From assembly GCA_964494845.1 (NCBI GenBank), contig CAZBSC010000010.1, positions 1 to 32,379 on the forward strand: a stretch of 32,379 nt of DNA. The letters are read 5' to 3'. Origin of the DNA: CAYRSA01 sp964494845 (GTDB lineage Bacteria > Patescibacteriota > Saccharimonadia > Saccharimonadales > JAGQNJ01). Positions within the stretch are counted from its first letter, which is position 1. Every line of letters starts with the position of its first letter. The notes below the pieces were generated by a model. That model did no database searches. It was not told the origin of the DNA and worked only from the letters and a program-made list of their open reading frames with translations. The translations under genes and the position numbers were made by a program. This document shows positions 15,307 to 23,571 of this stretch, piece after piece.

Positions 15307-15972
15307 TTATGCCTCTTGTAAGGTGCTGGCAAATGCTAGCCCCGTGTCAAAAGAATACGGCTCTAGGGGCACTACTAAAATTCCAAAATTGCCCGCTAGA
15401 CTTGTACCCACTATTTCCAAGCCGCCTTCTTGCGTGCGCTCAACATCCCGAACTGCTAGTGATGCCTTCGGTTCTTGCAGTACAGCATGTAAAGCCTGTA
15501 TCCTATAGCTCATTTGCGGGTGATTGACTACACCCATGACTATATCTATGCGTGGTTTATCGTCAGCAAACGAGCTATCTACTACAAAACCGCTGATAAT
15601 TTCTGGTACCAGTTTCTGGGGCTGATCTTCTACAAAGCCAATTCTTCCCCCTAGGGCAAGCAGCCCGATAAAACGACCTTTTTTCGACTCAGTATCCAAT
15701 AGAAAGGTGTTCTCGGTAGTAAAAAATCGCCCCGTGCCTGAATCCTCAATTGACCGCGCTGTTACTCGTTGACGCTGTTGCCAACTTCTTCGCCTACTGA
15801 CAATTCCAGCCACCTCAGCGCTACCTGTCCATCCGACGCCTGTTAAAAAATCCGCGAATCCCTCTAATGGGGCAAGAGGATCTTTTCTAGAATTTCTGAT
15901 AGGATGTCTTTTCCAGTCAAGTTTTTCTACTGCGGTTCCATCCCAATCTACAAGCACAGGAGTTTTCTTCAT
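15307..15972 (-). CDS. HAD-like protein of unknown substrate
   Basis: A 221-residue protein whose N-terminus PVLVDWDGTAV is a HAD motif I with D9 and D11. A possible motif II is GIVSRRRS, and IGFVEDQPQKLV may be motif IV. I see no normal motif III lysine context, and the C-terminal half (IVMGVVNHPQMSYRIQAL onwards) matches nothing I recognise. It may be a lineage-specific phosphatase or a catalytically weak relative. TAAGCT on the minus strand (15979-15984) ends six bases before ATG, consistent with a leaderless mRNA. It lies between the ABC exporter and guaA. Confidence 0.6.
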   Translation of the reverse strand: MKKTPVLVDWDGTAVEKLDWKRHPIRNSRKDPLAPLEGFADFLTGVGWTGSAEVAGIVSRRRSWQQRQRVTARSIEDSGTGRFFTTENTFLLDTESKKGRFIGLLALGGRIGFVEDQPQKLVPEIISGFVVDSSFADDKPRIDIVMGVVNHPQMSYRIQALHAVLQEPKASLAVRDVERTQEGGLEIVGTSLAGNFGILVVPLEPYSFDTGLAFASTLQEA

Positions 15973-16015
15973 AGTTTCAGCTTACGGCTGGTATCAGCTA
16001 TATGCAAGCAATAGC

Positions 16016-17941
16016 TTATTCCCATTCGGTGGTACCTGGGGGTTTGCTACTAAGGTCGTAGAGAACATTGGATATACCCGGGACTTCTGAGAGTATTAAA
16101 TCAGCCATAGTCCGGACAACCTCCTCGGGTAAGTCTACGTCAGGGATGCCGGCAATGCCCGTCATAAAATCTGGTGACTTGAAGGGACGTAGAACAATAG
16201 ACCTGTGGCCTTCTGGCCCAAAACTGACCGGCAACAATACAACTGGCATTTGGCTAATATTACCCATCAGTCTGTTTTTATGTAGTAAATCGGTGACAAT
16301 CCCATCCGCCTGGCGAAGTTGCTTTAGCACCTCCGGACGCAGGAAAGTTTTTGTTAATGATATCCCAGCAGAAATTGGCCCAAACGAATAACAGACCCTA
16401 TTAACCCCGTGGACTTTATTTGGAATACGGCCAGACAAGTCCAGTAGCTGGGCCCAGTCCATTGGTCCTTCGATGACCACGGGTGGCTTATAGCTACGTC
16501 CATCTCCTTGCACGCCTACTGATTTTATAGGTAACACTTTGCCATAATATTTATTGCCGAACTCGGCATTCAAAAACCTATCCAGCTCGCTTTGGGCTTC
16601 CTGCTGCGAGTTAATATCTTCGGCGGATCGTGGCGTGCCATCATAACACAGAGTTCTAATTGCCAAACCTGGGCCAGGAAACGGGTGTCGTTCAACTATT
16701 GATTCTGAAAACCCAAGTCGTCTACCGAGCTGCCTAACTTGATCTTTGTACAGTGCCTGCAGTGGCTCGACAACCAGACCTTTTGTCCGCAACTCTCTGA
16801 CGAGCGGGGTGTCGTTATGATGTGTTTTTATAGTATCGGCATTGACACTAGCCAAAAGCGAACCACTCTCGATCAAGTCCGGCCTCAATGAACCCTGAGC
16901 CAAAACAACATCCTCGCCTAGCTCTAGCTGCTTTATGATGTCGTCTCTGACTTTTATAAAAGTATCCCCAATTATTTTTCGTTTTACTTGCGGGTCAGTC
17001 ACTTTGTTCAAAGGCAGAGTCTCAACGCCGTCAATAACTGTAGTAGCCTCATAAAACCTTTCAACCCAATCTAGTAGTTCCACCTTTACGCCTGCGTCAG
17101 TTAACGCCTTTATCACCATAGCGCTCTCGCCCGAACGCATAAAACCGTTGTCTATGTGGAATGCATGTATTCTCTCTGGGTCCTCAATAGCTTTGGCCAT
17201 CAACCCAGCAAGCACTGTTGAATCCACGCCGCCACTCAAGAACAAAATTACTTCCTTGTCCCCTACCACCTCCTGAATATTTTGGATTGCCTCCTGCTCT
17301 TGGTCTTCTGTCGTATAATCTGCTTCGAGTCCAGCGATGTTTTTTAGAAAGTTTTGAAAAATATCAGGACCACACTCGGTCTGGAAAACTTCTGGATGAA
17401 ACTGTGTTGCATACAGCCTTTGCCCGGGGTTTTCTATCGCTGATATCATGTCGCCCAGGCCACCAATTATCTTAAAACCAGATGGTAGTTTTTGGACTTT
17501 GTCCCCATGACTCATTAATACTTTCTGAGGACGATCTTCTAATCCTGAGAACAATCTAGATCCGCCTGTAAACTTTGTGGGCATCGGGCCATCCTCACGG
17601 ATATCAGATGCTACAACTTCACCGCCCAGGTGCTTTGCCATCAACTGCATACCGTAGCAAACACCCAAAATTGGCTTACCACTTTCAAAAATGCCAGGGT
17701 CACAGTCCGGAGCATCGTCGTCGTTAACACTCTTTGGTCCACCAGAAATAATAATTGCATCAAAATCTGTCAGCTCATCAACGGGCGTATCCAGAGGCAA
17801 CATAACAGACCTAATCCCCGATTCGCGAACATTGCGATCGATGAGTCCGCCAAACTGTGACCCAGCGTCGAGAATTGCAACCATATTAGGCCTTCCCAAA
17901 ACTTCGCCTCCCATTTCCAATTCTTCTATTTCGCCTGTCAT
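16016..17941 (-). CDS. guaA: GMP synthase (glutamine-hydrolysing), long form
   Basis: Converts XMP, ATP and glutamine to GMP. The class-I amidotransferase domain (about 20-210) has ILGVCYGMQL with nucleophile C95 and QFHPEVF with its His-Glu pair. The PP-loop ATPase has LSGGVDS (S236 onward). The dimerisation domain starts at VLPIKSVGVQGDGRSY and ends at KPPGTTEWE. At 641 residues it is over 100 longer than the usual bacterial enzyme (about 525). The extra segment, with NRVCYSFGP, LRQADG, ISQMPVVLLPVSF and RPFKSPDFMTGI, resembles the extended domain of eukaryotic GMP synthase. The start is ATG 17941; ATG 17884 (MVAILDAGSQ, preceded by GGGAAGG) is an alternative that fits the family N-terminus better. 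Confidence 0.95.
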   Translation of the reverse strand: MTGEIEELEMGGEVLGRPNMVAILDAGSQFGGLIDRNVRESGIRSVMLPLDTPVDELTDFDAIIISGGPKSVNDDDAPDCDPGIFESGKPILGVCYGMQLMAKHLGGEVVASDIREDGPMPTKFTGGSRLFSGLEDRPQKVLMSHGDKVQKLPSGFKIIGGLGDMISAIENPGQRLYATQFHPEVFQTECGPDIFQNFLKNIAGLEADYTTEDQEQEAIQNIQEVVGDKEVILFLSGGVDSTVLAGLMAKAIEDPERIHAFHIDNGFMRSGESAMVIKALTDAGVKVELLDWVERFYEATTVIDGVETLPLNKVTDPQVKRKIIGDTFIKVRDDIIKQLELGEDVVLAQGSLRPDLIESGSLLASVNADTIKTHHNDTPLVRELRTKGLVVEPLQALYKDQVRQLGRRLGFSESIVERHPFPGPGLAIRTLCYDGTPRSAEDINSQQEAQSELDRFLNAEFGNKYYGKVLPIKSVGVQGDGRSYKPPVVIEGPMDWAQLLDLSGRIPNKVHGVNRVCYSFGPISAGISLTKTFLRPEVLKQLRQADGIVTDLLHKNRLMGNISQMPVVLLPVSFGPEGHRSIVLRPFKSPDFMTGIAGIPDVDLPEEVVRTMADLILSEVPGISNVLYDLSSKPPGTTEWE

Positions 17942-18007
17942 TAACAGCAATTATCGGCCTAGAGCAGCTGAATGGCAAGCACATGTACTCGCAATGCATA
18001 TAGATGA

Positions 18008-18463
18008 CTATTCTTCTAGAAGTTTGTTTTGGGATTTTCTGAAAAAGAAGTTTACCCAAGCCTCTAGGTTTCTTTGATACGCAGGCTGCGATATTCTTTT
18101 GTCTTTTTGTTTGGTTGAATTAGTCCTTGTCACAAATTTCATTGCAGTGTCCTTTGGCACGACCAGTAGTTTTTCGCCCGGCGCGCCCTTTCCAAACTGT
18201 CTTCGCGCGGCTAACTCTAAGAATTGATCTGTTTCCAGGTATTGGTTGCTCAGTTTTAGGTTTTCGTTTTCTAGTTTTTGAATCTCTACTTCTTGTTGTA
18301 GGCGAACGATTTTCTTTTGTAATTCATAGTTAGTTTGTATTGCTTTTACTCCACTCCAGCTAATCAATAAGACTATAATTACAAAAAATACTTGGCCCAA
18401 AGTACGAAGGTCCGACAGTGATTTAATAAAATCTAGTATTTTTGTTTTTACTATTTCATACAT
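18008..18463 (-). CDS. FtsB/DivIC-like septum formation initiator
   Basis: A 151-residue bitopic protein. One transmembrane helix (about 24-44) is followed by a coiled coil (NYELQKKIVRLQQEVEIQKL and on to ENLKLSNQYL) and ARRQFGKGAPGEKLLVVPK, the signature end of the FtsB/DivIC family. It probably links to the divisome (FtsL, FtsQ). The C-terminal 40 residues are basic and extra. I use ATG 18463; the upstream TTG in frame is less likely. TACAAT (18476-18481, minus) would give a leader of a few bases. Confidence 0.8.
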   Translation of the reverse strand: MYEIVKTKILDFIKSLSDLRTLGQVFFVIIVLLISWSGVKAIQTNYELQKKIVRLQQEVEIQKLENENLKLSNQYLETDQFLELAARRQFGKGAPGEKLLVVPKDTAMKFVTRTNSTKQKDKRISQPAYQRNLEAWVNFFFRKSQNKLLEE

Positions 18464-18596
18464 AGCTACCAATCTATTGTACCAGAGTAATATTCAACGA
18501 TTGTTGCTGGAAGCGACGATAGTCCCACTGTTGTTGCATTACGATTGTTGATAGAGGATAATAAACATAACTATTTAGGTGCAGAGGGGTTATATT

Positions 18597-21080
18597 TTGC
18601 CATACAAAAACACATTTTTTGATACCAGTCAGCGAACAAAAAATACTATTATTGCTGTAACCACATATATACTAGTGGTGTTTTCGGTTGCATTACTTCA
18701 TGCACCAAAGGCAAATGCAGCAGCCGATACCTGTACGTGGACAGGCTCTGGAGCAGATACGAATATAAGTACGGCTGGCAACTGGAGTGGATGCGATAAC
18801 GGCAATGTTCCTCAAGATGGCGACACGTTAGTTTTCCCTACGGGCCCTACAAATAAAGTGGTTACTGTTAACTCGGACATGGGTTTTGATAGCATCACAT
18901 TTAGCGGTAGCGGCTATACTGTTGCATCTGCAGCATTTGAATCGCTGGGTGTCTATAGCAGTATGACTATTAGTGGCAACAACAACACATTCAGTGGGTA
19001 TGTTAGGTTATACCCAACAACCACAGCCACAGTAAATCACAGTGGTACTGGAACGAGTTTTTCTCATTATCTCGTCATTCAACCCGTAGCTGATAATACT
19101 GATATTGTGTTAAACACCGTAACAGACCTGGCTGTGCCTATGATTTCACAGACTGCAGTAGGGGCTGGAAGCTCAATCGATACAGTCACGAAATCAGGTA
19201 CAGGCACACTAGAAATAACCGGGACTGCGATTGCCGGCGTTACAGCAAGCGGTGGTATTCATATTGAAGAAGGCAGATGGCAATGCGATTCTACGCATTG
19301 CCTCGGCAATACGGCAAATGAAGTCATCCTGGATGAAGGCGGAGATGCAGATGGTGCCGAACTAAAAATTAACCATAGCGGAACAGTTAGCAACCCGATT
19401 ACCTCTGCTACTGTGACCGGAGAAGATGGCTCTGTTATTATTTCTGCAAGCGCGACACTAAATGGCGATATTACTGTCACTGATAGTTTGAATATGTTTG
19501 TGACTGGGTCTACCACCGCCAATATAGATTCTGATATCGCAATCGCAGACGGGAAAAATCTTGTAAGTTATGGTTCGGAAGGTTATGCGACAAACGCTTA
19601 CGATTACGGCGGTATCATATCTGGTGACGGAGATTTGATTATTGATAATGCCCATGTGACTTTGAGCGGGAACTCTAATACATATACCGGCTCTACAGAG
19701 TTACACAACGCCGCGCTACTTACCGTAACTAATAATAATTCACAGGGCTCACATTCATCAGGCACTATAGTAAACAGTGGCACGACCCTTGAGTTTGATT
19801 CTGTGAGTAACATTGGCTTCGGAGAACCTATTACTGTTTCAGGCACCGGCATAGGAGGCAGCTACCCAGGCGCACTCGTAAAAACAGGATTAAACATGCA
19901 GGTAGAGGGTGGCGTCACTCTTGCAGACGATACAACAATGCACAATGCTGCGAGCGAGTTGTTTGAAGTTACTTCGGTAATCACTGGTGCTTACGATCTA
20001 ACGCTTACTAATGTTGAAGACGATGGTGGTTTCAATTTTCAGCCCGGTGCAGAAAACAACTTCGGTAATCTGATTGCAACTGGTACAGAACTCACATTAA
20101 CGGGCGCTGGTCACACATCGGTTACGAATAATTTAACCATCAACGCTGTAGACGGTAAATCTTCCTATGTTCAGCTGAATAATGACAATGTCATAGCAGA
20201 TGATTCAGTAATCACACTCAACAATGATAGTACAGAAATAGCGAAGCTGATAAGTAATGGTGTGGTCGATTCGATTGGCACAATCGTTGGAGACGGTACT
20301 ATCTCGATGTTAGATTCTGATTCACGCTTCAACATCGGCTATGGTGACATTACCGGCACGTTCGAAGGAGTCGTAGAAGGCTATACTAACTCCCAGTTTC
20401 AAATTATTGATGGTGTATGGACATTCGCTGGGGACAATACTGACGTAGGTAATGGCTTCTCTAGTTACTACGTAAACGGCGGCACATTTATTGCAGACGC
20501 TATTAATACGAGCCTTGGATTTTCTCCTTTTAGTATTAGTGCGGGTGTCCTTGGTGGAACAGGTATTATCGGCGGGGTCAGTGTCTACTCTGGAACAGTT
20601 GCGCCAGGAAATAGCCCAGGTTGTTTGAACCCGGACGGTGATGTGGCCTTCAATGGCGAGACATCGATATTAAATATTCAGATCAATGGAACAAGCCCAT
20701 GTACTGGTTATGACTTTTTGTCTGCTAGCGGAGCGATAGCATTAAATGATGCTCAATTGATTATCGAGTTGCCAGAAGATTATGTGTCTCACTATGGTGA
20801 TGAGTTTATGATTGTTCAAGGGAGCGTATTGGCCGGTACATTCGCTGGCCTAGCCGACGGCGATACTGTTACGGTTGGCGACCACTCGTTTAGAATAAAT
20901 TATACTTCGAGGGAAGTCATTTTGACTGACATTACTACAGATACTTCTGCGAGTAGTTCATCTTCGGAGTCCCTAGCCAATACCGGCGCGAACATTCAGA
21001 TGCTAGCTGTCATTGGTCTGATATTAATCTCTTCTGCTGGTATTAGTGCATCGGAAATTAGAAAAATCAGACTTACATAA
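18597..21080 (+). CDS. Large cell-wall anchored beta-helix surface protein
   Basis: An 827-residue exported protein. The signal peptide ends at KANA|AADTC (about residue 42). The mature protein is a long low-complexity beta-helix rich in Gly, Thr, Asn and Ser, with passenger-associated repeats such as HVTLSGNSNTYTGSTELHNA. The segment GVLGGTGIIGGVSVYSGTVA then PGNSPG, leading to TFAGLADGDTVTV and INYTSREVILTDI, is the terminal cap typical of autotransporter passengers. There is no outer-membrane barrel; it ends in LANTG (793-797), a hydrophobic helix and EIRKIRLT. It starts at TTG with AGAGGGG seven bases upstream; a GTG at 18579 is an alternative. A direct repeat ACGATTGTTG (18498-18507, 18541-18550) lies upstream. 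The probable role is adhesion. Confidence 0.82.
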   Translation: MPYKNTFFDTSQRTKNTIIAVTTYILVVFSVALLHAPKANAAADTCTWTGSGADTNISTAGNWSGCDNGNVPQDGDTLVFPTGPTNKVVTVNSDMGFDSITFSGSGYTVASAAFESLGVYSSMTISGNNNTFSGYVRLYPTTTATVNHSGTGTSFSHYLVIQPVADNTDIVLNTVTDLAVPMISQTAVGAGSSIDTVTKSGTGTLEITGTAIAGVTASGGIHIEEGRWQCDSTHCLGNTANEVILDEGGDADGAELKINHSGTVSNPITSATVTGEDGSVIISASATLNGDITVTDSLNMFVTGSTTANIDSDIAIADGKNLVSYGSEGYATNAYDYGGIISGDGDLIIDNAHVTLSGNSNTYTGSTELHNAALLTVTNNNSQGSHSSGTIVNSGTTLEFDSVSNIGFGEPITVSGTGIGGSYPGALVKTGLNMQVEGGVTLADDTTMHNAASELFEVTSVITGAYDLTLTNVEDDGGFNFQPGAENNFGNLIATGTELTLTGAGHTSVTNNLTINAVDGKSSYVQLNNDNVIADDSVITLNNDSTEIAKLISNGVVDSIGTIVGDGTISMLDSDSRFNIGYGDITGTFEGVVEGYTNSQFQIIDGVWTFAGDNTDVGNGFSSYYVNGGTFIADAINTSLGFSPFSISAGVLGGTGIIGGVSVYSGTVAPGNSPGCLNPDGDVAFNGETSILNIQINGTSPCTGYDFLSASGAIALNDAQLIIELPEDYVSHYGDEFMIVQGSVLAGTFAGLADGDTVTVGDHSFRINYTSREVILTDITTDTSASSSSSESLANTGANIQMLAVIGLILISSAGISASEIRKIRLT

Positions 21081-21204
21081 ACCAGAAAATTTTGCGGTGT
21101 CAAGGCGGTGGGTTATGAGCGTTCATGCGGTGTGGAATAAATACCGAATCGCTTTCACTATGAGCATCTAACCCATAATGGAGTTGATATACTCGTAGAA
21201 ATAT

Positions 21205-21223
21205 CTATGATCCCAGATCATAG
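21205..21223. terminator. Perfect hairpin spanning a stop codon
   Basis: CTATGATC (21205-21212) and GATCATAG (21216-21223) pair perfectly around CCA. The stop codon of the minus-strand gene lies in the stem. A T-rich run follows weakly on the minus strand. It resembles the stop-spanning hairpin at 2281-2306. Confidence 0.5.
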
Positions 21224-21810
21224 CCGAACACATGCACAGAACGAAAACATGCCAAACCGCCTAGATCAGAGCTGTACCTAGGATCGGTCTCGCCGTTGTA
21301 GAATATTGATAATTCGCACATAACATGTCCGTATTGCTTGGAATAATTGACCCCTATGGATGTATCCAAATCTGGAGTGTTAAAAATTTCATCGATTGGT
21401 TGCTGAGCATTCCATTCTTTCTGCCAACCTGACTCAAGTAAATATGTCTCGAACTGCTTCGAGTTTTGTCGCCACATTTCAATAAAAGCTTTATTGACTG
21501 TCGAAGTTAGTTGATTGACCGAAGTGGATTTGTTGCAAGAGATGTCAATACCAAATCCTTTATAGCCGCTTGTGTTGCATACGGCAATTTCTCTGCTTTG
21601 GTTGTTGAACGTAACCCCTGCCTTTTTTGCTGCAGGCGTAATTCCCAAAAGACTGTCTTCGTAAGCTTTAGAAACAGAGCCTTTATAAAACTGAGATATA
21701 ACGCCCGCGATTACATTTTCACGGAGAGGTCCCCGAAATAAAAACAATAATAAAACTATTAAAATGCCGCTACCGCCAGCAATCAGCATTTTTCTTTTGT
21801 TTTTGGGCAT
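21205..21810 (-). CDS. Single-pass membrane protein of unknown function
   Basis: A 201-residue protein: a basic N-terminus, one transmembrane helix (about 8-25) and an extracytoplasmic domain with four cysteines (AVCNTSGYKG, DISCNKST, HVMCELSIF, LACFRSVHV) that could form two disulfides. I do not recognise the family. The minus-strand TAGTAT (21817-21822) ends six bases before ATG, matching the leaderless pattern. It converges with the large surface protein gene, with a 124-bp gap that contains a TGGGTTA/TAACCCA long-range dyad. Confidence 0.55.
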   Translation of the reverse strand: MPKNKRKMLIAGGSGILIVLLLFLFRGPLRENVIAGVISQFYKGSVSKAYEDSLLGITPAAKKAGVTFNNQSREIAVCNTSGYKGFGIDISCNKSTSVNQLTSTVNKAFIEMWRQNSKQFETYLLESGWQKEWNAQQPIDEIFNTPDLDTSIGVNYSKQYGHVMCELSIFYNGETDPRYSSDLGGLACFRSVHVFGYDLGS

Positions 21811-21869
21811 AGACTAATACTAGCAGAGATTAGATTACGTAAAATCTAGTGGCGATACTAACACGCAAT

Positions 21870-22349
21870 TTACAGCTCAACCAACTTATAAACATTTGCT
21901 TCTCCGAAGCTTCCCGATCCACCGCCATTAGTAAAGTGTCCTTGTACGGTTGCCATAGCTTCGCCCGCTGCATAAGGAGATCTATTGGGCTCAAATTGAT
22001 GTCTTGCTGCAAGTATACCCATACCAGTAAATTCTATTTCCGAGAGTCTTCCAGTACTGCCTGTGCGTGCGTATAACTCTAATGGCATTTCATCAGGCCC
22101 TGGCATGGTTAGCTCTAAAGCAATTGTTCCAAGAGACGGGGCTGCAGTTATAACCCCACTTTTCTCTAAACGAGAACGTAACTCATCGAATCGTTCTTCC
22201 CTTAGAGAAGGGATACTACAGACTATAGTAAAAACTCTATCTCCTAATATATCCGTTAGTCTTTGTGATGTTGGTCCAGACTCAATATCTACAGCCCTAG
22301 GGCTTGGATAGCCTCTAGCCCCTGTAATGGGCAATGACAATCTGTTCAT
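21870..22349 (-). CDS. Hypothetical soluble protein
   Basis: A 159-residue protein without signal peptide or membrane helix. Segments such as TIVCSIPSLREERFDELRSR and NGGGSGSFGEANVYKLVEL match nothing I recognise. Proline and glycine are frequent and the composition is soluble. A possible TACCCT -10 box is six bases before ATG on the minus strand, though it is a weak match. It lies between the tRNA gene (22387-22462) and the previous hypothetical gene. Coding is supported by an uninterrupted frame and a sensible amino-acid composition, not by homology. Confidence 0.5.
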   Translation of the reverse strand: MNRLSLPITGARGYPSPRAVDIESGPTSQRLTDILGDRVFTIVCSIPSLREERFDELRSRLEKSGVITAAPSLGTIALELTMPGPDEMPLELYARTGSTGRLSEIEFTGMGILAARHQFEPNRSPYAAGEAMATVQGHFTNGGGSGSFGEANVYKLVEL

Positions 22350-22386
22350 GAAAAAAGGGTACTACTATGTTGTAATCATGTCAATA

Positions 22387-22462
22387 TGGTGGGGATGGTA
22401 GGATTTGAACCTACGACCAATCAGTTATGAGCCGACTGCTCTAACCCCTGAGCTACATCCCC
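22387..22462 (-). tRNA. tRNA with CAT anticodon (elongator Met, possibly Ile2)
   Basis: A complete 76-nt cloverleaf on the minus strand: acceptor GGGGATG/CATCCCC, D-arm GCTC/GAGC, anticodon arm GTCGG-CTCATAA-CTGAT, T-arm GTAGG-TTCAAAT-CCTAC, and an encoded ACCA end. The pyrimidine-11/purine-24 pair and paired position 1-72 make it an elongator, unlike the tRNA at 150. A CAT anticodon can also belong to lysidine-modified tRNA-Ile2; the sequence alone does not decide. Confidence 0.93.
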
Positions 22463-22530
22463 TTCGTCGATGTGTGATATATCTACACGCAACAGGGATG
22501 AGTATAACAGATTTTGCGTAATCTAGAATA

Positions 22531-22893
22531 CTACTTGAAACGTTTTGTGACTTTTTCAATTTCTGCATGATAAGCATCTATCGTGACCGTATTAATAATC
22601 TCGATTACTACCATCGCCACAACCGCTATTAGTATTGCGGTTTTGGTAGTTGGATCAATAAAGCTCGTAATAAAAAATCCAATCAGAAATAAAATTACAA
22701 CAATACTATATCCTAGCCCGATACCTTTTGCCCTGGTATCGATATTAATCGGGATCTCTTTGGCCGGTTTTTTCTCAATATAGGCTGCTAGTCTAGCGAC
22801 TTTTGCGCGTATGTTCATGGGTTCCATCAAACTATGCAGTGTGTGTGCGAACACAACCGCTACCAGAATATTATTGAGTGTTTGGGTGTCCAT
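22531..22893 (-). CDS. Small membrane protein
   Basis: A 120-residue protein with a first amphipathic or membrane segment (NNILVAVVFAHTLHSLMEP) and two clear transmembrane helices (about 58-80 and 84-103), ending in a basic tail. The family is not recognised. Its ATG follows the stop of the flavin reductase gene by three bases, so the two are probably one operon. The reductase-regulator locus suggests a role in the same stress response, by association only. Confidence 0.6.
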   Translation of the reverse strand: MDTQTLNNILVAVVFAHTLHSLMEPMNIRAKVARLAAYIEKKPAKEIPINIDTRAKGIGLGYSIVVILFLIGFFITSFIDPTTKTAILIAVVAMVVIEIINTVTIDAYHAEIEKVTKRFK

Positions 22894-22896
22894 AAT

Positions 22897-23466
22897 TTAT
22901 AGCTTTACTCTAGCATCTTTCAATACATTTCCCCACCAAGATAGATTATCAACTAGTCCTTGGACGTTTCCGTGTACATAGTCTTCGTTAACACCGCTAT
23001 CCTTGCTAATAGAGCTCCACGGATCCATGATTCCTACGGCAGTTTTCGAGAGCGGCATCATGCCGACTTTGGCAGATATGTTAACTAGATGTTCCACTGA
23101 GCGCACGCCACCATATGCTCCATAGCCAACAAACGCTACGGGTTTCTTGTCCCATTCGTGATAAAGCGAGTCGATAGCATTTTTAAGTGGCGCTGGCATG
23201 CTGTTGTTGTATTCCGCAGTCACAAAAACAAAACCATCGTAGTCGGCAATTTTCTTGGACCACTTTTTCGTATGCTCTAATTCATATTTACCACTGGATG
23301 GCGATTCTTGCTCATTCATGAATGGCAACTTTTCTTCGGCAAGATCAATAACAGTAAAGTCCAGCCCTTCAGTATCTTTTACTTTGTCATAAAACCAGTC
23401 TGCTACGACGCGACCAACGCGGGTAGGGCGGGTAGTGCTAACAATAATTCCTATTTTTAAACTCAT
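22897..23466 (-). CDS. NADPH-dependent FMN reductase family protein
   Basis: A 189-residue flavodoxin-like enzyme. The FMN phosphate-binding loop is STTRPTRVG near the N-terminus. FVTAEYNNSMPAPLKNAID is the highly conserved central motif, followed by PVAFVGYGAYGGVRSVEHL. Such enzymes reduce FMN, quinones, azo dyes or chromate with NAD(P)H. AGGAG five bases before ATG is a good Shine-Dalgarno. It is divergent from an HxlR regulator with a shared 39-bp dyad between them, the usual layout for redox-controlled oxidoreductases. A small membrane protein gene follows three bases after its stop. Confidence 0.88.
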   Translation of the reverse strand: MSLKIGIIVSTTRPTRVGRVVADWFYDKVKDTEGLDFTVIDLAEEKLPFMNEQESPSSGKYELEHTKKWSKKIADYDGFVFVTAEYNNSMPAPLKNAIDSLYHEWDKKPVAFVGYGAYGGVRSVEHLVNISAKVGMMPLSKTAVGIMDPWSSISKDSGVNEDYVHGNVQGLVDNLSWWGNVLKDARVKL

Positions 23467-23512
23467 TTATTCTCCTAAATTACTAAAGTTTTTTCTCTCA
23501 AAACTTCACCTC

Positions 23513-23551
23513 ACTTTACTAAGTATAGTTACTGGCTATATTTTGTAAAGT
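23513..23551. promoter_or_regulatory. 39-bp nested palindromic operator
   Basis: Two inverted repeats share one centre at 23532. The outer is ACTTTAC (23513-23519) with GTAAAGT (23545-23551); the inner is TATAG (23524-23528) with CTATA (23536-23540). The outer-inner spacing is four bases on each side. It ends nine bases before the TATAAT box of the HxlR gene and lies upstream of the reductase start. HxlR proteins bind such dyads as dimers, so autoregulation and control of the reductase are likely. Confidence 0.7.
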
Positions 23552-23571
23552 CTTTTTTGTATAATAAAGTT

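Noticed and set aside
23557..23571. TTG start of HxlR giving MYNKV at the N-terminus
   Set aside because: It lies within the TATAAT promoter; ATG 23572 is six bases after it and fits the family N-terminus.
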